Source of the DNA: Cubamyces lactineus | Taxonomy: Eukaryota; Basidiomycota; Agaricomycetes; Polyporales; Polyporaceae | Assembly (NCBI GenBank): GCA_022376465.1 | Contig: JACDTU010000006.1 | Coordinates: forward strand, 1,240,001-1,304,000 | Length of the DNA: 64,000 nt | Direction of reading: 5' to 3' | Shown: positions 48,964 through 60,830 of the stretch, in pieces | How the letters are laid out: each line of letters opens with the position of its first letter | How positions within the stretch are numbered: the first letter of the stretch is position 1 | The notes under the pieces: generated by a model | The model's input: the letters and a program-made list of their open reading frames with translations, nothing else | Databases searched by the model: none | What the model was told of the DNA's origin: nothing | Made by a program: the position numbers and the translations under genes

Positions 48964-49839
48964 ATGAACGAGCATGCCGGACCAAGACCCAGTGCTACGC
49001 CTTCTCCCGAAGTTGATGAAGACGAAGACAACGCTACGAATAGCCCTTCGCCTGATTCGGGTTACAACACCCTGGCACGCTCAATTGGGCCTCCCTTCGT
49101 TTCGAGCCTCTGTGGCGTCTTGGTTGCCGTGATCATATGCCTCCTCGTCCAACGTTCCCTGGAATTGCCGCCGCCAGAACCCCTAGCCCCTGAAGTTGAA
49201 CCTCACATTAGGGCATACGTCGAAAGTGCGATCACCAGGGCCCTCCGCGATCCGGTTGGGCTACGCGACTTCGCTTTACTCGCTGACGGCGCGAGGTTAA
49301 TACCCGAATTAACCTTTCCCTCTCGTGAGCGTGTTGGTGGCAGGCTGCCTAGGGCTACGAGCCCAGAGATAGCTCTGGTCGACGACCTTCATGTCGGCAA
49401 CTGCTGGTCATTTGCTGGAGAGAGATCACAACTTGGGTTACGTCTGTCCGAGATCATCTACCCCACGTACGTCACCGTCGACCACATTCCGGCTGAGATC
49501 GCCGCGGACGCCGGTAATGCCCCTCGAAGCATGGTTCTATGGGGTGCCGTGGACGGCATGGCGAACGAAAACCGACTTCAACAGCTCCGCGACACTGTCC
49601 CCGCGCTTGCTCCTGGCAGCCGTGTCACCCCACCAGTCTCGCATGGCTACAAGTACGTTCCTCTCGTCTCCTTTGAATACGACATATGGGCCCCCTCGCA
49701 CGTACAGACATTTCGCGTGGATCAGTGGATTAAGGACTCCCGCATGGACTTCGGTGTCATGATACTCGAGATCGCAGGGAACTGGGGAGGGAATGGGACA
49801 TGTCTATATCGCGTACGCATTCATGGCCAGCCGATCTGA
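48964..49839 (+). CDS. SUN-domain membrane protein
   Basis: One uninterrupted exon encodes 291 residues. An acidic Ser/Pro-rich N-terminus of about 45 residues precedes one membrane helix (SLCGVLVAVIICLLVQ). A short helical neck (EPHIRAYVESAITRALRDPV) follows, then a SUN domain from about residue 105. Landmarks are LRDFALLADGARLIPELT, GNCWSFAGERSQLGLRLSEI, VDHIPAEIAADAGNAPRSMV and LWGAVDG, as in SUN proteins of the inner nuclear membrane. SUN domains sit in the perinuclear space and bind KASH tails. The protein is much shorter than cellular fungal SUN proteins, with a very short neck, and is intronless unlike its neighbours. Confidence 0.92.
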   Translation: MNEHAGPRPSATPSPEVDEDEDNATNSPSPDSGYNTLARSIGPPFVSSLCGVLVAVIICLLVQRSLELPPPEPLAPEVEPHIRAYVESAITRALRDPVGLRDFALLADGARLIPELTFPSRERVGGRLPRATSPEIALVDDLHVGNCWSFAGERSQLGLRLSEIIYPTYVTVDHIPAEIAADAGNAPRSMVLWGAVDGMANENRLQQLRDTVPALAPGSRVTPPVSHGYKYVPLVSFEYDIWAPSHVQTFRVDQWIKDSRMDFGVMILEIAGNWGGNGTCLYRVRIHGQPI

Positions 49840-50115
49840 GCGCCGTGGGGAATCACGCATGTATGTCATAGCCGCACAATCATCCATCCTGAATGGTTCA
49901 AATCGCTCGTTTGTGAAAGCACTTTGCCTTACTCCGATAGGCTATACTTCATCCTAGGTGTATACCCAGCGACAAAGGTTTACCTTTAAAGCTTACCAGC
50001 AAGAGGCGCAAAGAAGACCATCGAGTACATGCAGTAGGTGTTAGGTTTTTGCATAGTTTTGCCACTGAGAACGACTATAAGGGCTATCCGCACGTCCAGT
50101 ACTGATGCAACCATC

Positions 50116-53100
50116 ATGAACGATTCCCGCCACTCTACCACCACTCCACCCGCACAGTCTCCCCCCTGGGGGAGCTCACTCACGTCCCCTATCACCTATG
50201 AACCCGAAGCCCAAGTTCCCGGGCCAACGCAGAGTGTTCTCGGTCAGAAACGAGGCATTACAGGGCCATATGCACACACTCTCGAGAACGGTAAAGCGAT
50301 GCGCTTGTGCGAAGCTGTTAGTGCCGTCACTCTGTTTAGTCGTAGTTTCAGAATGCTAACCAAGTACAGAGCACCCCGCGCCCCCTAGAAATATCGCCGC
50401 TCTACGATGTACGTGACAAGCTATCTCACATCACACATCTTCTCATAACATCTGCAGCTGTCCTTCAGACGCAAGCGCTATCTCGGCAGAAACCAGGAGC
50501 AAGCGCAAATATATGCCCAGGCGCAGGCACAGGTGCGCGCTCACGCGGAGGCTCAAGCGCACGCTGAAGCGCAGGCGCACGCTGAAGCGCAGGCGCAGGC
50601 GCAGGCGCAGGCGCAGGCTCAGGCGCAGGCGCAGGCTCAGGCGTACGCGTACGCGCAGGCTCAGGCGCACGCGCAGGCTCAGGCACAGGCCCAGGCTTAC
50701 TCCGAGGTACAGCAGGTCAGTGAGGTCCTCATTTGTTGACATCAAACACATCCCACACTGACGACAGTATCGAGCCTCAACACAGGAACATATCCCGCAA
50801 GCTGGGTTTGCATCCGAAACCCCTGCGGAACAAGCGGTTTCATTCGGGCATGTTCGTCAGACGCGGCCGCTGCCGCAAGGTCCCAGACCGAACCACCCCG
50901 CCGCATCAGCGAACATACAAGACCGTCCATCGAATATGTTTGCACATGGCCACACGTCGAACATATTTGCACATGTGACCCCTGGTAAGAGTGTGATTAC
51001 CACGTCGAATGCGCTTGCTCACAATGCTTCCAGAGGCAACGTCCATCGCGGAGCCCATGGCGGGCGCTGCGTCACCAGGTGGCTCGACTATGCGCGTCCA
51101 TGTCGATTATGTAGCCTCGACAAACCAGCCACAGATCCAACAGACTCACTCCCCGACAAGTGCCCAGGCGGTTAAGCATACCATAGGGCAAGCCCCAATT
51201 CCGACGATCGCTCCGGACAACGGAAGGCCCACCCCTTGGAACCTCCCTCAAGTACAGGACAGCGACTCAGGGCGCTCGCATACAATGTTGGAGCACTCCT
51301 CCTATGGCCGGACAGTGCCCAACATTCCTTCTACTGTACTGAACGCAGCGCGTGCGGTTTTTCAGCATACAATAAATCCCCATGCAGTTCTGGTACGTGA
51401 GGCCTAGCCCTTGTATCCTAGTGCAGTTCGCTGAGTGGACTGGTCCAGGATGATGCAGATGCCGCCTCGTTGTGGATGCAACTCAATGAAGCAGAACAAC
51501 GACGGGCACTTGAAGACTACTCCAGGATTGAAGCGCAGCGGTTCATTCGAGCCCAGGAATCATCCTTTGCGTCGATGCCTACAGCACCCATCAGCGTATC
51601 ACGGCAAACGTCCACCTCTCAGCTTGGCAATGCACCGTTCCAGCAGGTCACGTCTCACGGACTTGTCCCTACTCCTGCGCCTCCGCCTGCGCCTGCGCCT
51701 CCTGCACATCGGCAGGCGAATCCCTCGAGCGCTTACTACACCACTGCCGAGGCTGGCTTTGACGACGACTCTCAAGGGCACTACCAACAACCACCGCACC
51801 TTCCTCCCACCACAGCTGTGGGCTCGAATGGATACCCTAACCCCGCTTCATCTCAGCCTGACATGCCGCACGGCCCCAATGTCTCCCGCTTAGTGGAAGT
51901 GCAAGGCCCACCAAACACCGCCTCTACACCGCCTCTAAGCATGCGAAGTATTGACGTACCGTTCATGGATCTGCAGCCGGATTTAGGAAACGCCGGCGAA
52001 CATACCTGGGCTATCGACAATGGGATGGATGTGACGGACCCTTCGGGAATAGAGCGCTTCGAGCCTCAGCAGCCGTACGAGAATCAGGTAAGTAGAGTAC
52101 CTTTTTAAGTTTCTTTCCTTGCTAACGACACTCTCTGTAGGATATCGACGTCGACCCAACGATCCCGGACCTGCCGGTGCCCATGCCTACCAACGGCAAG
52201 GGGAAGGTGAGCACAAGCTACTCACGAGAGGCAAGCGCTACGTACTCATTGAATACAGGAGCGTGCTAGAGGGACAAATGAAGTGTTGGGGGTATCTGCC
52301 GCGCCTGTACTGCACGTTCCTCTTAGTACGCGCCCAATCGTAGAAGACCGGGTGAGTCATCCAGGTCGTCAGTTGCGTGCGGTGCTCATAGAATACGCCT
52401 CAGCCATCCAGCATCCAACCTCAACCTCAGACTGGTTCCGGTGCCGTCGATGCTGAGCTCTGGCTTGTGCTACTCCAGAAGTTAGACGGCCATAGACAAG
52501 CGATGGAAACGCAGGCCGGTATCACGTACGTGTGATCATCCTATCAAACACCACAGACCGTTAGTGCTTACAAGCTTCGTAGTCAGGCTCTCATGGATCA
52601 AGTGCAAGACCTGCGAACACAATTCACAGAGTTTCGCACTGCTCATGCGAGTAGCAGTATCAGCAACCAGCCTGCACCACCGCGCTCGTCTGTACTGCCT
52701 ATGTCCGTGCAAGAGCAAAAGGTCAAGCAACCTTCGTTACGCGCCCGGAAGAGAATGCGCAAAATCAAGGACAAGCTCACTCGTCAAGCAGGGACGGCTG
52801 TCATGCCGCGAATACATGGCGAGGACGAAGCCGACGGCGAGGACGAATCAATGGATGAGGACGAGGAACTCGAAGATGACGCGCACTTATGCCGACTGAA
52901 GGTATTTACGCGGATGTCTTCGAACGCTGCAAATTGTTGACGCAGTGAATATAGGCCCGCGTAAGACATCTCCTTACAACCATGTTGAACATCTCCGATT
53001 GGTCCAATATTGCGTCGTTGTATCCCACGTTAACGCAAGAAGAGGAATCTCAGTACCTCAGTGGAACCGGGCAATTCGTCTGCACAGAGGAGAACTTTTA

Positions 53101-53967
53101 TGTGGACTTCCAGCGGTCGTGGTCGAAGTTCGCCTTGAACAAGGCAGCTCGAGACATCTTCATCGACAAGTACTTCAGACGGGTAGAGGGCGGCGCCTAC
53201 TCTAGCGATCCAACGCCCCAGCATCTCCTCACGCGCGAGCGTATCGGTAAGATTCTCGACAAGCACATGTACTACTGTCGAGAGCGATGGCGGATCTCTG
53301 TCAAGAACGCCGAGGAGGCGAAGGCTGAAGGAGGCGATTCGAATGGGGACAAAAGCGAGGAGGGCGCTGGAGAGGAGGACGCCGAGCGGAGAGAGGCTGC
53401 CAAGCAGAAGGCTGCCAGACGGGAGGAGGCTGCAAGGCGGAAGGCGATCGCGGACGAGCGCGCGAAGCGGGCAGCTCAGAGGTCACGTCAGCGAACAGTG
53501 AGTTATGCATTGTCGTGTAGAATGGCGTGCTAACTTGCATGTAGATACACGAATCGCGTACCCTCACCCTTCGTCGCCGAGGGTACCGCCGCCATCTTCG
53601 GTTGTTCACTCTGTTGGAACCGGTCAACATGAGTGCCGATGAGACCGATGGGCCAGAGAAGAAGCATCCATCAGTGTTCAGTATCGTCCTCGCTCCGTGG
53701 CAGAGTCAGTCCTTCAGGAACTGGCTCTGGTCCATTGATGCCATGGGCAGGCACGATTGGGAGCATCCACGCGAACGCCGCAGGACGGCGGGTAACGAAC
53801 CTCGAGTTCGAGTATTGCCGGAGCAACCCACTGCGCCAGGGAACTACTGCGTTGCGCCCATAGGTCTTCCTCGCAACTGCTATGACAGCGACTGGCTTGC
53901 ATCCCTCCCAACATATGCGAAGCGCGAGCTTGAGATTGACGACTCTGACTATGACTTCTCATTCTGA
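50116..53967 (+). CDS. 1,088-aa cargo protein with Gln-Ala tract, unknown function
   Basis: Thirteen exons can be joined in frame: 50116-50316, 50370-50408, 50458-50715, 50768-50984, 51034-51392, 51449-52087, 52141-52206, 52259-52284, 52327-52351, 52392-52525, 52565-52901, 52955-53497 and 53545-53967. The N-terminal two thirds are low complexity, including an AQAQ tract (50530-50700) and Pro/Gln-rich regions. A helix ([16 protein letters not shown]), basic [15 protein letters not shown] and an acidic run follow. The C-terminal about 320 residues look folded: [40 protein letters not shown], a charged helix, then [20 protein letters not shown] and [20 protein letters not shown]. This end resembles an expanded agaricomycete family often seen near transposons, from memory only. 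Exons 52259-52284 and 52327-52351 are tentative. Confidence 0.72.
50530..50700 (+). repeat. Hexanucleotide-like GCGCAG tract coding for Gln-Ala
   Basis: Imperfect tandem copies of GCGCAGGCTCAG encode alternating Ala-Gln (with His, Glu and Tyr variants) in the third exon of the 1,088-aa gene. The minus strand also stays open through it (Arg/Leu or Pro/Ala frames), which is compositional. Confidence 0.9.
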
Positions 53968-54264
53968 GTAAGTATGCCTAATCTGTATGCATATTGTCCT
54001 GTGTAATGCGATCACTTACCACGTTATTACCGCCCTAGACATTCGATAGGGGCCATCGGAACATGAAGGCAATCCCTCGCCACCGACCTCTCATTCTCTG
54101 CGCCTCGCCTGGAGGTCTCTTCCCCCGCCCTTCTACTCCGCGCGGCATCCATATCGTACCCGCCCACCCCGCGCGCTCCCCGCTTTCCGGATTGCTGTTA
54201 AACGTACTTCGACCCTCCCTCACCTATGTCTCTTCTTCGCTCCTTCGCGCCCACTCAGCATAGC

Positions 54265-56026
54265 CATGTAATCCGCTGATCCCTGCTTGACGCGCCTCTC
54301 TCGCGCGGCGCCTGATTGCTCCGCCCCTCGCCGCCCTGCTCCTCTCCTGCCCTCTTTGCACTGCGCCTCCCGGCTCAGCTCTCGTCCGCCCAGCGCTCGT
54401 CTTTCCGCCGCCACCGCCCCACGTTTGTCCTCTTTGCACCGCGCTCGTCTTTCCGCCGCCACCGCCCCACGTTTGTACTCTTTGCACCGCGTTTACTCGA
54501 ACCGCTCCCGCCCGCACCGCCCCGACCCGAACTGCTCCTGCCCGCTCTATTCCGCTCCTCCACGCACCCCTCTGCCCCGCTCTCGCCTCCGCCGCGTTTG
54601 TCTTCTTTGCACCGCGCCTGCGTGCACTGCTCCCGCCCGCACTGCGCCCACCCGAGCCGCTCCCGCCCACACCGCGCTCGTTTCCGCGCCTCTGCTCTGC
54701 ACATGTCCGCCCTACATCTGTCCTCTTTGCAACGCCCGCCCGCGTTCCTTTATTCTGCTCCTCTTAGCGCCGCACCGCGCCTCCCCGCACCGCTCCCGTC
54801 CGCCCCGTCTGCCTTCACCCTGCGTCTCCCAGTAGCGCTTTTCCACTCCGCCTCTGGCCTGTCCCCTCAGCGTCGCATCCCTCTGTGTCACGTCTGTCTC
54901 ATCCCGCTCCACTCCACTCCGCCCTGTCTCGCCCCGCCCTCACTCTGTGCCTCCATACACCATACTCGTCTTCTTCGCCCCACAGCTATCGACTCGACGC
55001 TGCGCTCCCATCGCTCCGATCTGGCCCATCGCTCCGGTTGCGACTCTGCGCCTCTTCACACCCCTCTATCTCGCGCCCTTCAGCATTGTGCCCTGCCCTC
55101 GTCTCGTACAACCCGCGCTTTTCTGCGTTGTGCCGGTCCTCTTCGCCCCGCGCGCGACGCTCCTCCCCCGCCCGCGCAACTCGTGGCTCTCAGCCCCACC
55201 ACATCGCGTGCGCACTGTCTCACTTTGCCGGTGGTTCATCCACGCGCCATTGCGCCGAATTACTCATACTCCCGCCCACTTGTACCCTTCAGATCCGTGT
55301 ATCTCAGCCTCCTCTCCTCCTCCATCTCTCTCCCTCCCACCCTCCTGAGCTCTATCGCGCAATGTGCTCCTACATACCTTACAATGGACGGTCTGGACCG
55401 CAGGTGAGTAATGCCGTTCCGTCCTCATTCTAGCTCCCCTCATAGATTCTTCCAAGATCACCGCACTACAGAATTCACGCGCGTGTGCCTTGTGTGCCTT
55501 GTCATATACTGTACTGTACATTATCACCGAAATCACCGAAACCCTAACCATGGGATCATGCTGTCATCACGATTTGCTACAGTTTGTCTTTGCACCGGCT
55601 GTGAAATCTGCCTGTTCCCTGGCAGAAAACGCGACGGATACGTTTTCAGCCAAACAACGGGTTTTCTGCAGTTTTTCGCTCGTCGCAAAGGGAAACGTTT
55701 GGCCAACGAAAAGGCGATGTTCATTGTTGATGTAGAACACGTCGGACAGGATGCCTTTTTGCGTATCGGGAAAGCATCAAAAGAGGTAACGTGATCTTAC
55801 GGCTTTTCGGCAGTAGAAAAGGGTTAGAATAGTACAGCGCATTCTCGCAACGAAATCGACGCCAGGAAGATTGCCTTTTCTGAAGGGGAATTAGCATCGA
55901 AAAACCATCAGGGTCTTTACATTTTCGTCCTAACGGAAATGGCCGAGAAAGCATTAGGCAGGTAACAACCGACTTCGCTTTTTGGTCGGTTTTTCGGTCG
56001 CCACAAACACGGTAATGCCCGTCGTG
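54265..56026 (-). repeat. Right 1.76-kb terminal inverted repeat
   Basis: Exact inverted counterpart of 29007-30768. Here the inner part is C/T-rich on plus. Sequence identity ends sharply inside at 54265 (ATGTAATCC...) and outside at 56026 (...CCGTCGTG), where the CAGG duplication begins. The absence of visible divergence implies recent insertion or ongoing homogenisation. Confidence 0.95.
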
Positions 56027-56030
56027 CAGG
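56027..56030. repeat. Right 4-bp target-site duplication of the 27-kb element
   Basis: CAGG directly follows the terminal CCGTCGTG and matches 29003-29006. Confidence 0.8.
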
Positions 56031-56374
56031 ATAATCGCCACCTGTGCACGGGACCGCATTCCGGCGTCAGATACCTAAACAAACTATACAAAAGACACGT
56101 TCATCGCTCACCGCCGTCTTGAGTATCCGCGATGTTTCCTTATGACTGGGAGTGTAGAACCCGTATGCTTGATGAAGGGAGAGTCCGTATAGCCTAACGC
56201 ACTCGGTCAGCGTACGCCCCCACCTTGTCAAGACCGGGTATGCGTCAAGGATACCGACATGAGGCCTAGGTATGTCCCGATGAGCAGCGCGCCGAGGTTG
56301 GCGCCATGTTTTGCGAAAGATGGCTCCCCAATGAATCCCGGAAGGCCATCGAGTGTGTCGAAACGAGTGTCCAT
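56031..56374 (-). pseudogene. DUF6534 seven-transmembrane gene, 5' part (split by insertion)
   Basis: Minus-strand start of the gene whose remainder is at 27680-29002. Exon 1 (56374-56259) encodes MDTRFDTLDG and later GANLGALLIGTYLGLM, the first membrane helix of DUF6534 proteins. Exon 2 (56193-56112) encodes LYGLSLHQAYGFYTPSHKET and SRILKTA. A 14-nt exon 3 then reads VAII plus two bases and would be followed by a GTGAGC donor. The insertion lies exactly there: the donor is now on the far side, at 29002-28997. Joined across the element, the protein reads ILKTAVAIILMLETVHSALC, a normal family sequence. The gene cannot be spliced normally any more. Confidence 0.85.
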
Positions 56375-57153
56375 GTCGGGCCTGGAGGTTGTAAGATCGC
56401 AGACATTGTCTATATATGTCGACCATAGGTGGGATAACCGTCTACGGCCGTATCCGAGCCAAGGAATGCGAGATCCAACTAGGTCCTCGGTAACCGGATG
56501 TCGAATACGAAGGAAGCCAGATGCGTAGAGGGTTCATTGGTGACCGAGTACAGAAGAAGACCATTATACGGAATTCAACTCCGCAGTGCTGCGTCTACTA
56601 TCTCAATTCTCATCGTTCAAGTGGTCTGATATGATACTGTAGTAAGGGTGCTGTGTGTCGTTCTGTGTGTTTGACTTACCGGCTCCCATCAGCCTGACCT
56701 TCCAGATATCGTCAAGTCGCGTTTTGGCGGCAGCGTATATTCACGTTCACCAAGATCTATCAATGTGCCAATGAGTCGTATTTGACAGTTCACTAGGTAT
56801 TGACATTGTGAGAGTGGGCCATGGGTACTCGACGACCGCTCTTGACTCACCGTATTGGAGCCCTGACAACTTAACCATCGCTCGTTGGCGATGGTTGCAA
56901 GATGTGGCCTGCGGGAAGACTTTCTGTCGACAATGACAAGATAGGAATGCATGGGATTAGAAGCTATGTAACACCAAGTCTAGCTATACCACTACCGATA
57001 CAGCGAGGCAACATTACATCGCGTCCGTTGAAACTCGTGGGTCATCGTCACAGACGTAGATGGAACATGGGTACCAGACAGACTCAAAAACTGCCGCAAA
57101 GCATACATGAACGATCCCTCGAATGAACGATGCGAACGACACGCACGGAGAGC
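56375..57153. other. Intergenic, no supported gene
   Basis: The left end should hold the promoter of the DUF6534 gene. A minus-strand frame at 56689-56952 has no recognisable domain. The right end holds the 3' region of eIF3a. Confidence 0.45.
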
Positions 57154-60100
57154 TTATGCCGCCCTGCGAGCACCCAACCGCGAAGCGCCCCACTTCTTCT
57201 GAACGGTCTGGAACCCGTCGTCATCCTTCGAGGGCTCCTTGGCTGGGGCCGGAGTAGCAGGCGTTGAGGGCCTGGCAGGGGTGTTCTCACCCGAAGCCGT
57301 GCCAGTCGCACCGGCCGCCTTAGCAGCCTCACGCGCACGCCATCCACCACCTCCGAGAGCGCCGGGGCGGTATTTGGGAGCAGGAGCAGGGCTTTCCGAT
57401 CTCGGCGGTGTAGCGGTATCTGCGCGCGAAGGAACAGAAGGTGCCGAACGGCGCCAGGCGCCGGTCTCTGCGACGGGGGCAGCAGGACGCGCTGGCGCGG
57501 CAGCGGCAGCAGCCTGTTGCGCCTTGCGCTCCGCTTGTCTGCGTAGAGCCTCTTCTTCGCGCTGTTGTTGGCGTCGAGCCGCCTCGAGAGCTTGTTGGCG
57601 CTCCTCTTCTCTTTGCTTGCGGAGAGCAGCGAGACGCTCGGCTTCTTCGGCCTTCTTCTGTTCCTCGAGAGCACGAGCCGCGGCCTCCTCCTCTTCCTTG
57701 CGTCTCTGCTCCGCCAGGCGCTCTGTGAGATGGTAGTATTAGCATGCTGCATGGGAGATGGCAGAAGGAATGCAACAAACCTGCTTCCAGGCGTGCCTGC
57801 TCCTCTTCCTGCTCGCGCTTGATACGCTCCTCTTCCTCGCGGCGCAAGCGCTCCTCCTCGCGGGCCTTGAGGACAGTGGCACGCCGCTTTGCCTTCTCCT
57901 CTTCCATGTTCTTCTGCGCCAACTCCTTCCTCTTGGCAAATTCTTCTCCGCGCCGCGCGCTGATGGTCTGCTTCATCTGCTTGACATCCTCGACCATGCG
58001 CGCCAAGCGACGCTTGGTCTCGAGGTCTGCCTCGAACGCCGCCCGATGAGCTTGCAGGCGCGCCTTCTGCGTCTCCTCGAAGACCGCGCGGTCGTTGGCC
58101 TGCTGCTGCTCGTAGTCCTTCGCAAGAAGAGGACGCTCCTCCTTGCGGTATGCACGCTCGATGTGGTCCATACGCTTGGAAAGGACACGCATGCGTTCGT
58201 TGAGCTCCTTCTTCTCCTTCTCGAGCTGCTCCACTTGGAGACGCATGAGGTTGTCGGTACTGAGACTCTCGACGTCCTATCGAAAATGTTTAGAACAAAA
58301 TGAAAGCACACGCTTGTTCGAGTCACATACCTTGATGTCGACCTTGAGAGTGCCCTTCTCCTTCAAGCTCTGAGCCAGCTTCTTCGCCTCCTCGACACGG
58401 ATGGTCTCGATCTCCTTCCGCGCACGTTCGACCTCTTTATTGCGAAGCTGTTGGGCCGCACGACGCGCCTCCTCCTCTTGCTGACGACGCATGATCTCAG
58501 CACGACGGCTGGCTTCCTCCTTCTCCTTGCGCACGGAGAGCTCGGAGAGCAACTCCCTGCGACGAGCAACAAGGGCGCGGCGGATCTGCAGAGCCTTCCG
58601 CTCGGCTTGTGCCGCGGCGGCGAGCGCAGCGAACTTAGCCTGTTGCTCTTCCTCAGTGGGTACTGCAGGGGGGTAGAGGGTGGCCAAAGAGTTGTGGAGG
58701 GTGAGGGCGATGTTGCCCAGACGAGTGCGGACGAACTCCGAAGTAGAGGCTTGTACGGCGTTAACATTCGCTACGGAGGTGGAGGAGCTGGGATCTTCGA
58801 CAGTGGCGAAGGGGCTGTCGGAGAACGTTATGCTACCAGCAGCATGGTCGACACGGACGTTGAGCTCTCCCCGACGAGCACAGCCCATGACATAGGCCTC
58901 AATCTGCTCGTCGTCGTAAGAGGCAGCACCCTCCACTACGATCTCCTTCAAGGGAACCACCAGGTCAAGCAACTTGCTGATCTTGATAGAGCTGTACACC
59001 TGAGAGAGCTGAGAGAGCAGACGAGAGAGAAGAGCATGCTGAAGGAGAGGAACATAGGAAGCGTAGGACGAGTCGGAAGCCAAAGACTTCAACAGAGGAG
59101 CGACAGAGGAGCAGAGAGTGAGGGGATCGAAGGTAACCTCAAGCACATTGTACAAGGATTTGACAATGGCAGGAGAATGCTTGAGGACGTTGCGGGACAA
59201 CTATCAACATACACTGTAAGTGACTCTGCAATGCAAATAGAGGGGAAAGAGGCACGCACAGCCTCACGCAGGAGACCAGCGCGGGTAGGCGTCTTGGTGA
59301 GCCCAAGGAGAGACGACAAACGAGCATTCTTGCCCTTAGCGCTCTCTTCACCATTCTCGCCTTGGAGGCCAACGGGAACGGCAAGAGCGCTAACAAGGAC
59401 TTGTCCAGCTAGTCTGCTCATCTCTTCCTCGGACTTACCGCCAATGGCGGTGACGATGGCATAGTAACGACCCCAGGCGGCGGCGTGGTAAAGCGCATTG
59501 TCGCTCATGAGGAAGATTTTAGTCAGCTTTTCGTAGTAGTTGGCCATCATCGCCGGTCGGGGCGCTTTCTTTGCCATCGTAAGCAGGTTGTGAACATCTT
59601 CCACAGAGCGGAACGCCTCCTGCCACAGCTCAAGCTCCACTGACGTGTTCAGCTGTGCGAACCGGGTGTCGAGGTGGTGTTGGAGGGTATCGGGGTCGGA
59701 GAGGTTGATAGCGTGTGGTTGGTGAGAATACTTCGCGACATTGGAGAGGTGAAGGCGGAGGGTTTCGCAAAGGCGGCGGAATTCCACCTTGCGCTGGTGC
59801 TTGAGGCAAAACTTGAAAGCCTGCTGGGCGATTTGCTGTACCGGCGGTATTGTCACGTCAAGAAAAGGCATGGAAGGCCTTGAGGACGAACCTGGTAGAT
59901 GGTCTCCAGACGAGCGTTGTTTTTGAGAGTCTCTAGAGCGGTACGGTAGCTCTCCCAGAGGAACTTGAGCCAAGGAGTGACAAGGGCCCGGTCGGTCCTG
60001 TCCTTGCTCTGGTCTCCACTCACCGCACCAAGCAAGATGCTCTCCGGAGTCTCGCTGGCCTCGAGATCATCGACATCGAGAGCGACGGCTTTATCAGCCT

Positions 60101-60419
60101 TCTCCTGCGCTTCTTGTACCTTCGCGTCGGCGAGCTGAATGAAACGGCTGATCACGACCTCGATCGAGGCGACGCTGGTGTTTTGCGCAATATTCTTGTA
60201 TTGCATGAGACCCTCTTTCGCCGTCCGGCCCTTGCGTAGTTCGACACAGAGCTCAATGAAGCGAAGCATGATAGGTTCCAGAGATGCCAAGGGCGTTGAG
60301 CGGAATCGCTTGGAGGAGAACATCTCCGTGAGGGATTGCAAGGCAGCATGAGTCTGACCAACAGAGACGAGGCCCTCTGCCTGCTTGAGGACCGTCTCAG
60401 GCTTTGAGAACGGCGCCAT
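57154..60419 (-). CDS. TIF32: Translation initiation factor eIF3 subunit A
   Basis: Scaffold subunit of the eIF3 complex, which binds the 40S ribosome and mRNA in the cytoplasm. Five exons (60419-59892, 59835-59260, 59200-58331, 58276-57781, 57722-57154) give 1,012 residues, the usual fungal length. The start [20 protein letters not shown] is typical. An N-terminal helical region and a PCI domain (about residues 330-510, with [15 protein letters not shown] and FSDSPF near its end) follow. Then comes a long charged spectrin-like coiled-coil ([20 protein letters not shown]). The Ala/Pro-rich tail ends [19 protein letters not shown]. All introns are short (52-59 bp) and keep frame. Gene order with CCH1 is head to tail on the minus strand. 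Confidence 0.95.
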
Positions 60420-60830
60420 GTTGGGCGATTTTTGACGTGAAAGTCGTCGAGAACGTCGAAGACGGAGGGTGTGGCGAGGAGGTCGACGGCGACGACGGCG
60501 GCGAGGCAAAAAGTTGTGAGCTGCAGGCAAAGTCAGGCTCTGTCCCAGTCACACTCCCTCGCTGCCGCAAGACAAGGTTTGACAGATCTGAACTCCGATG
60601 ATCACAGTGATTACGGCGTCTACAACCCAGCGTCTTTCTGTGCTATTACACTTGCATGAGCAACGCAACGGAAAAGACATGGCCGTGGAGCTTGGCGAGT
60701 CTTGAATAAATTAGGTGCAAAGATGGTCTACACTACTGATGCAATAACTCTACAATATGCGGTACCCGATAGTCCCTGAAACCAGTCCAATATGTGCAGC
60801 GAATGAGCGACAATAGTCTACGTACAAGTC
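60420..60830. other. Intergenic between eIF3a and CCH1
   Basis: The 411 bp hold the eIF3a promoter and the CCH1 3' end. I see no further feature. Confidence 0.55.

Larger units (their letters stand above)
29007..56026 (-). mobile_element. 27-kb cargo-carrying Plavaka-type DNA transposon (inferred)
   Basis: The 27,020-bp unit is bounded by 1,762-bp inverted repeats starting CACGACGGGCATTACCG, with a CAGG duplication outside each. It interrupts a DUF6534 gene whose exons continue on the two sides in the same orientation. It encodes a Plavaka (CACTA/Tnp2-like) transposase next to the left repeat and about ten further genes, none of them an obvious housekeeping function. Terminal repeats beginning with CAC and a short duplication fit the CACTA group. 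The cargo includes SUN-domain, WD40, coiled-coil and single-pass membrane proteins. The insertion structure is seen in the sequence. That the listed transposase moved it, and that the cargo serves the element, is inference. Confidence 0.82.

Noticed and set aside
29007..56026. The inverted repeats as an assembly artefact or a simple segmental inversion
   Set aside because: The outer flanks carry a matching CAGG duplication and two complementary halves of one gene in the same orientation, which neither artefact nor inversion explains. The orientation of the inner part relative to the flanks could still be wrong, since identical inverted repeats can flip in assembly or in vivo.
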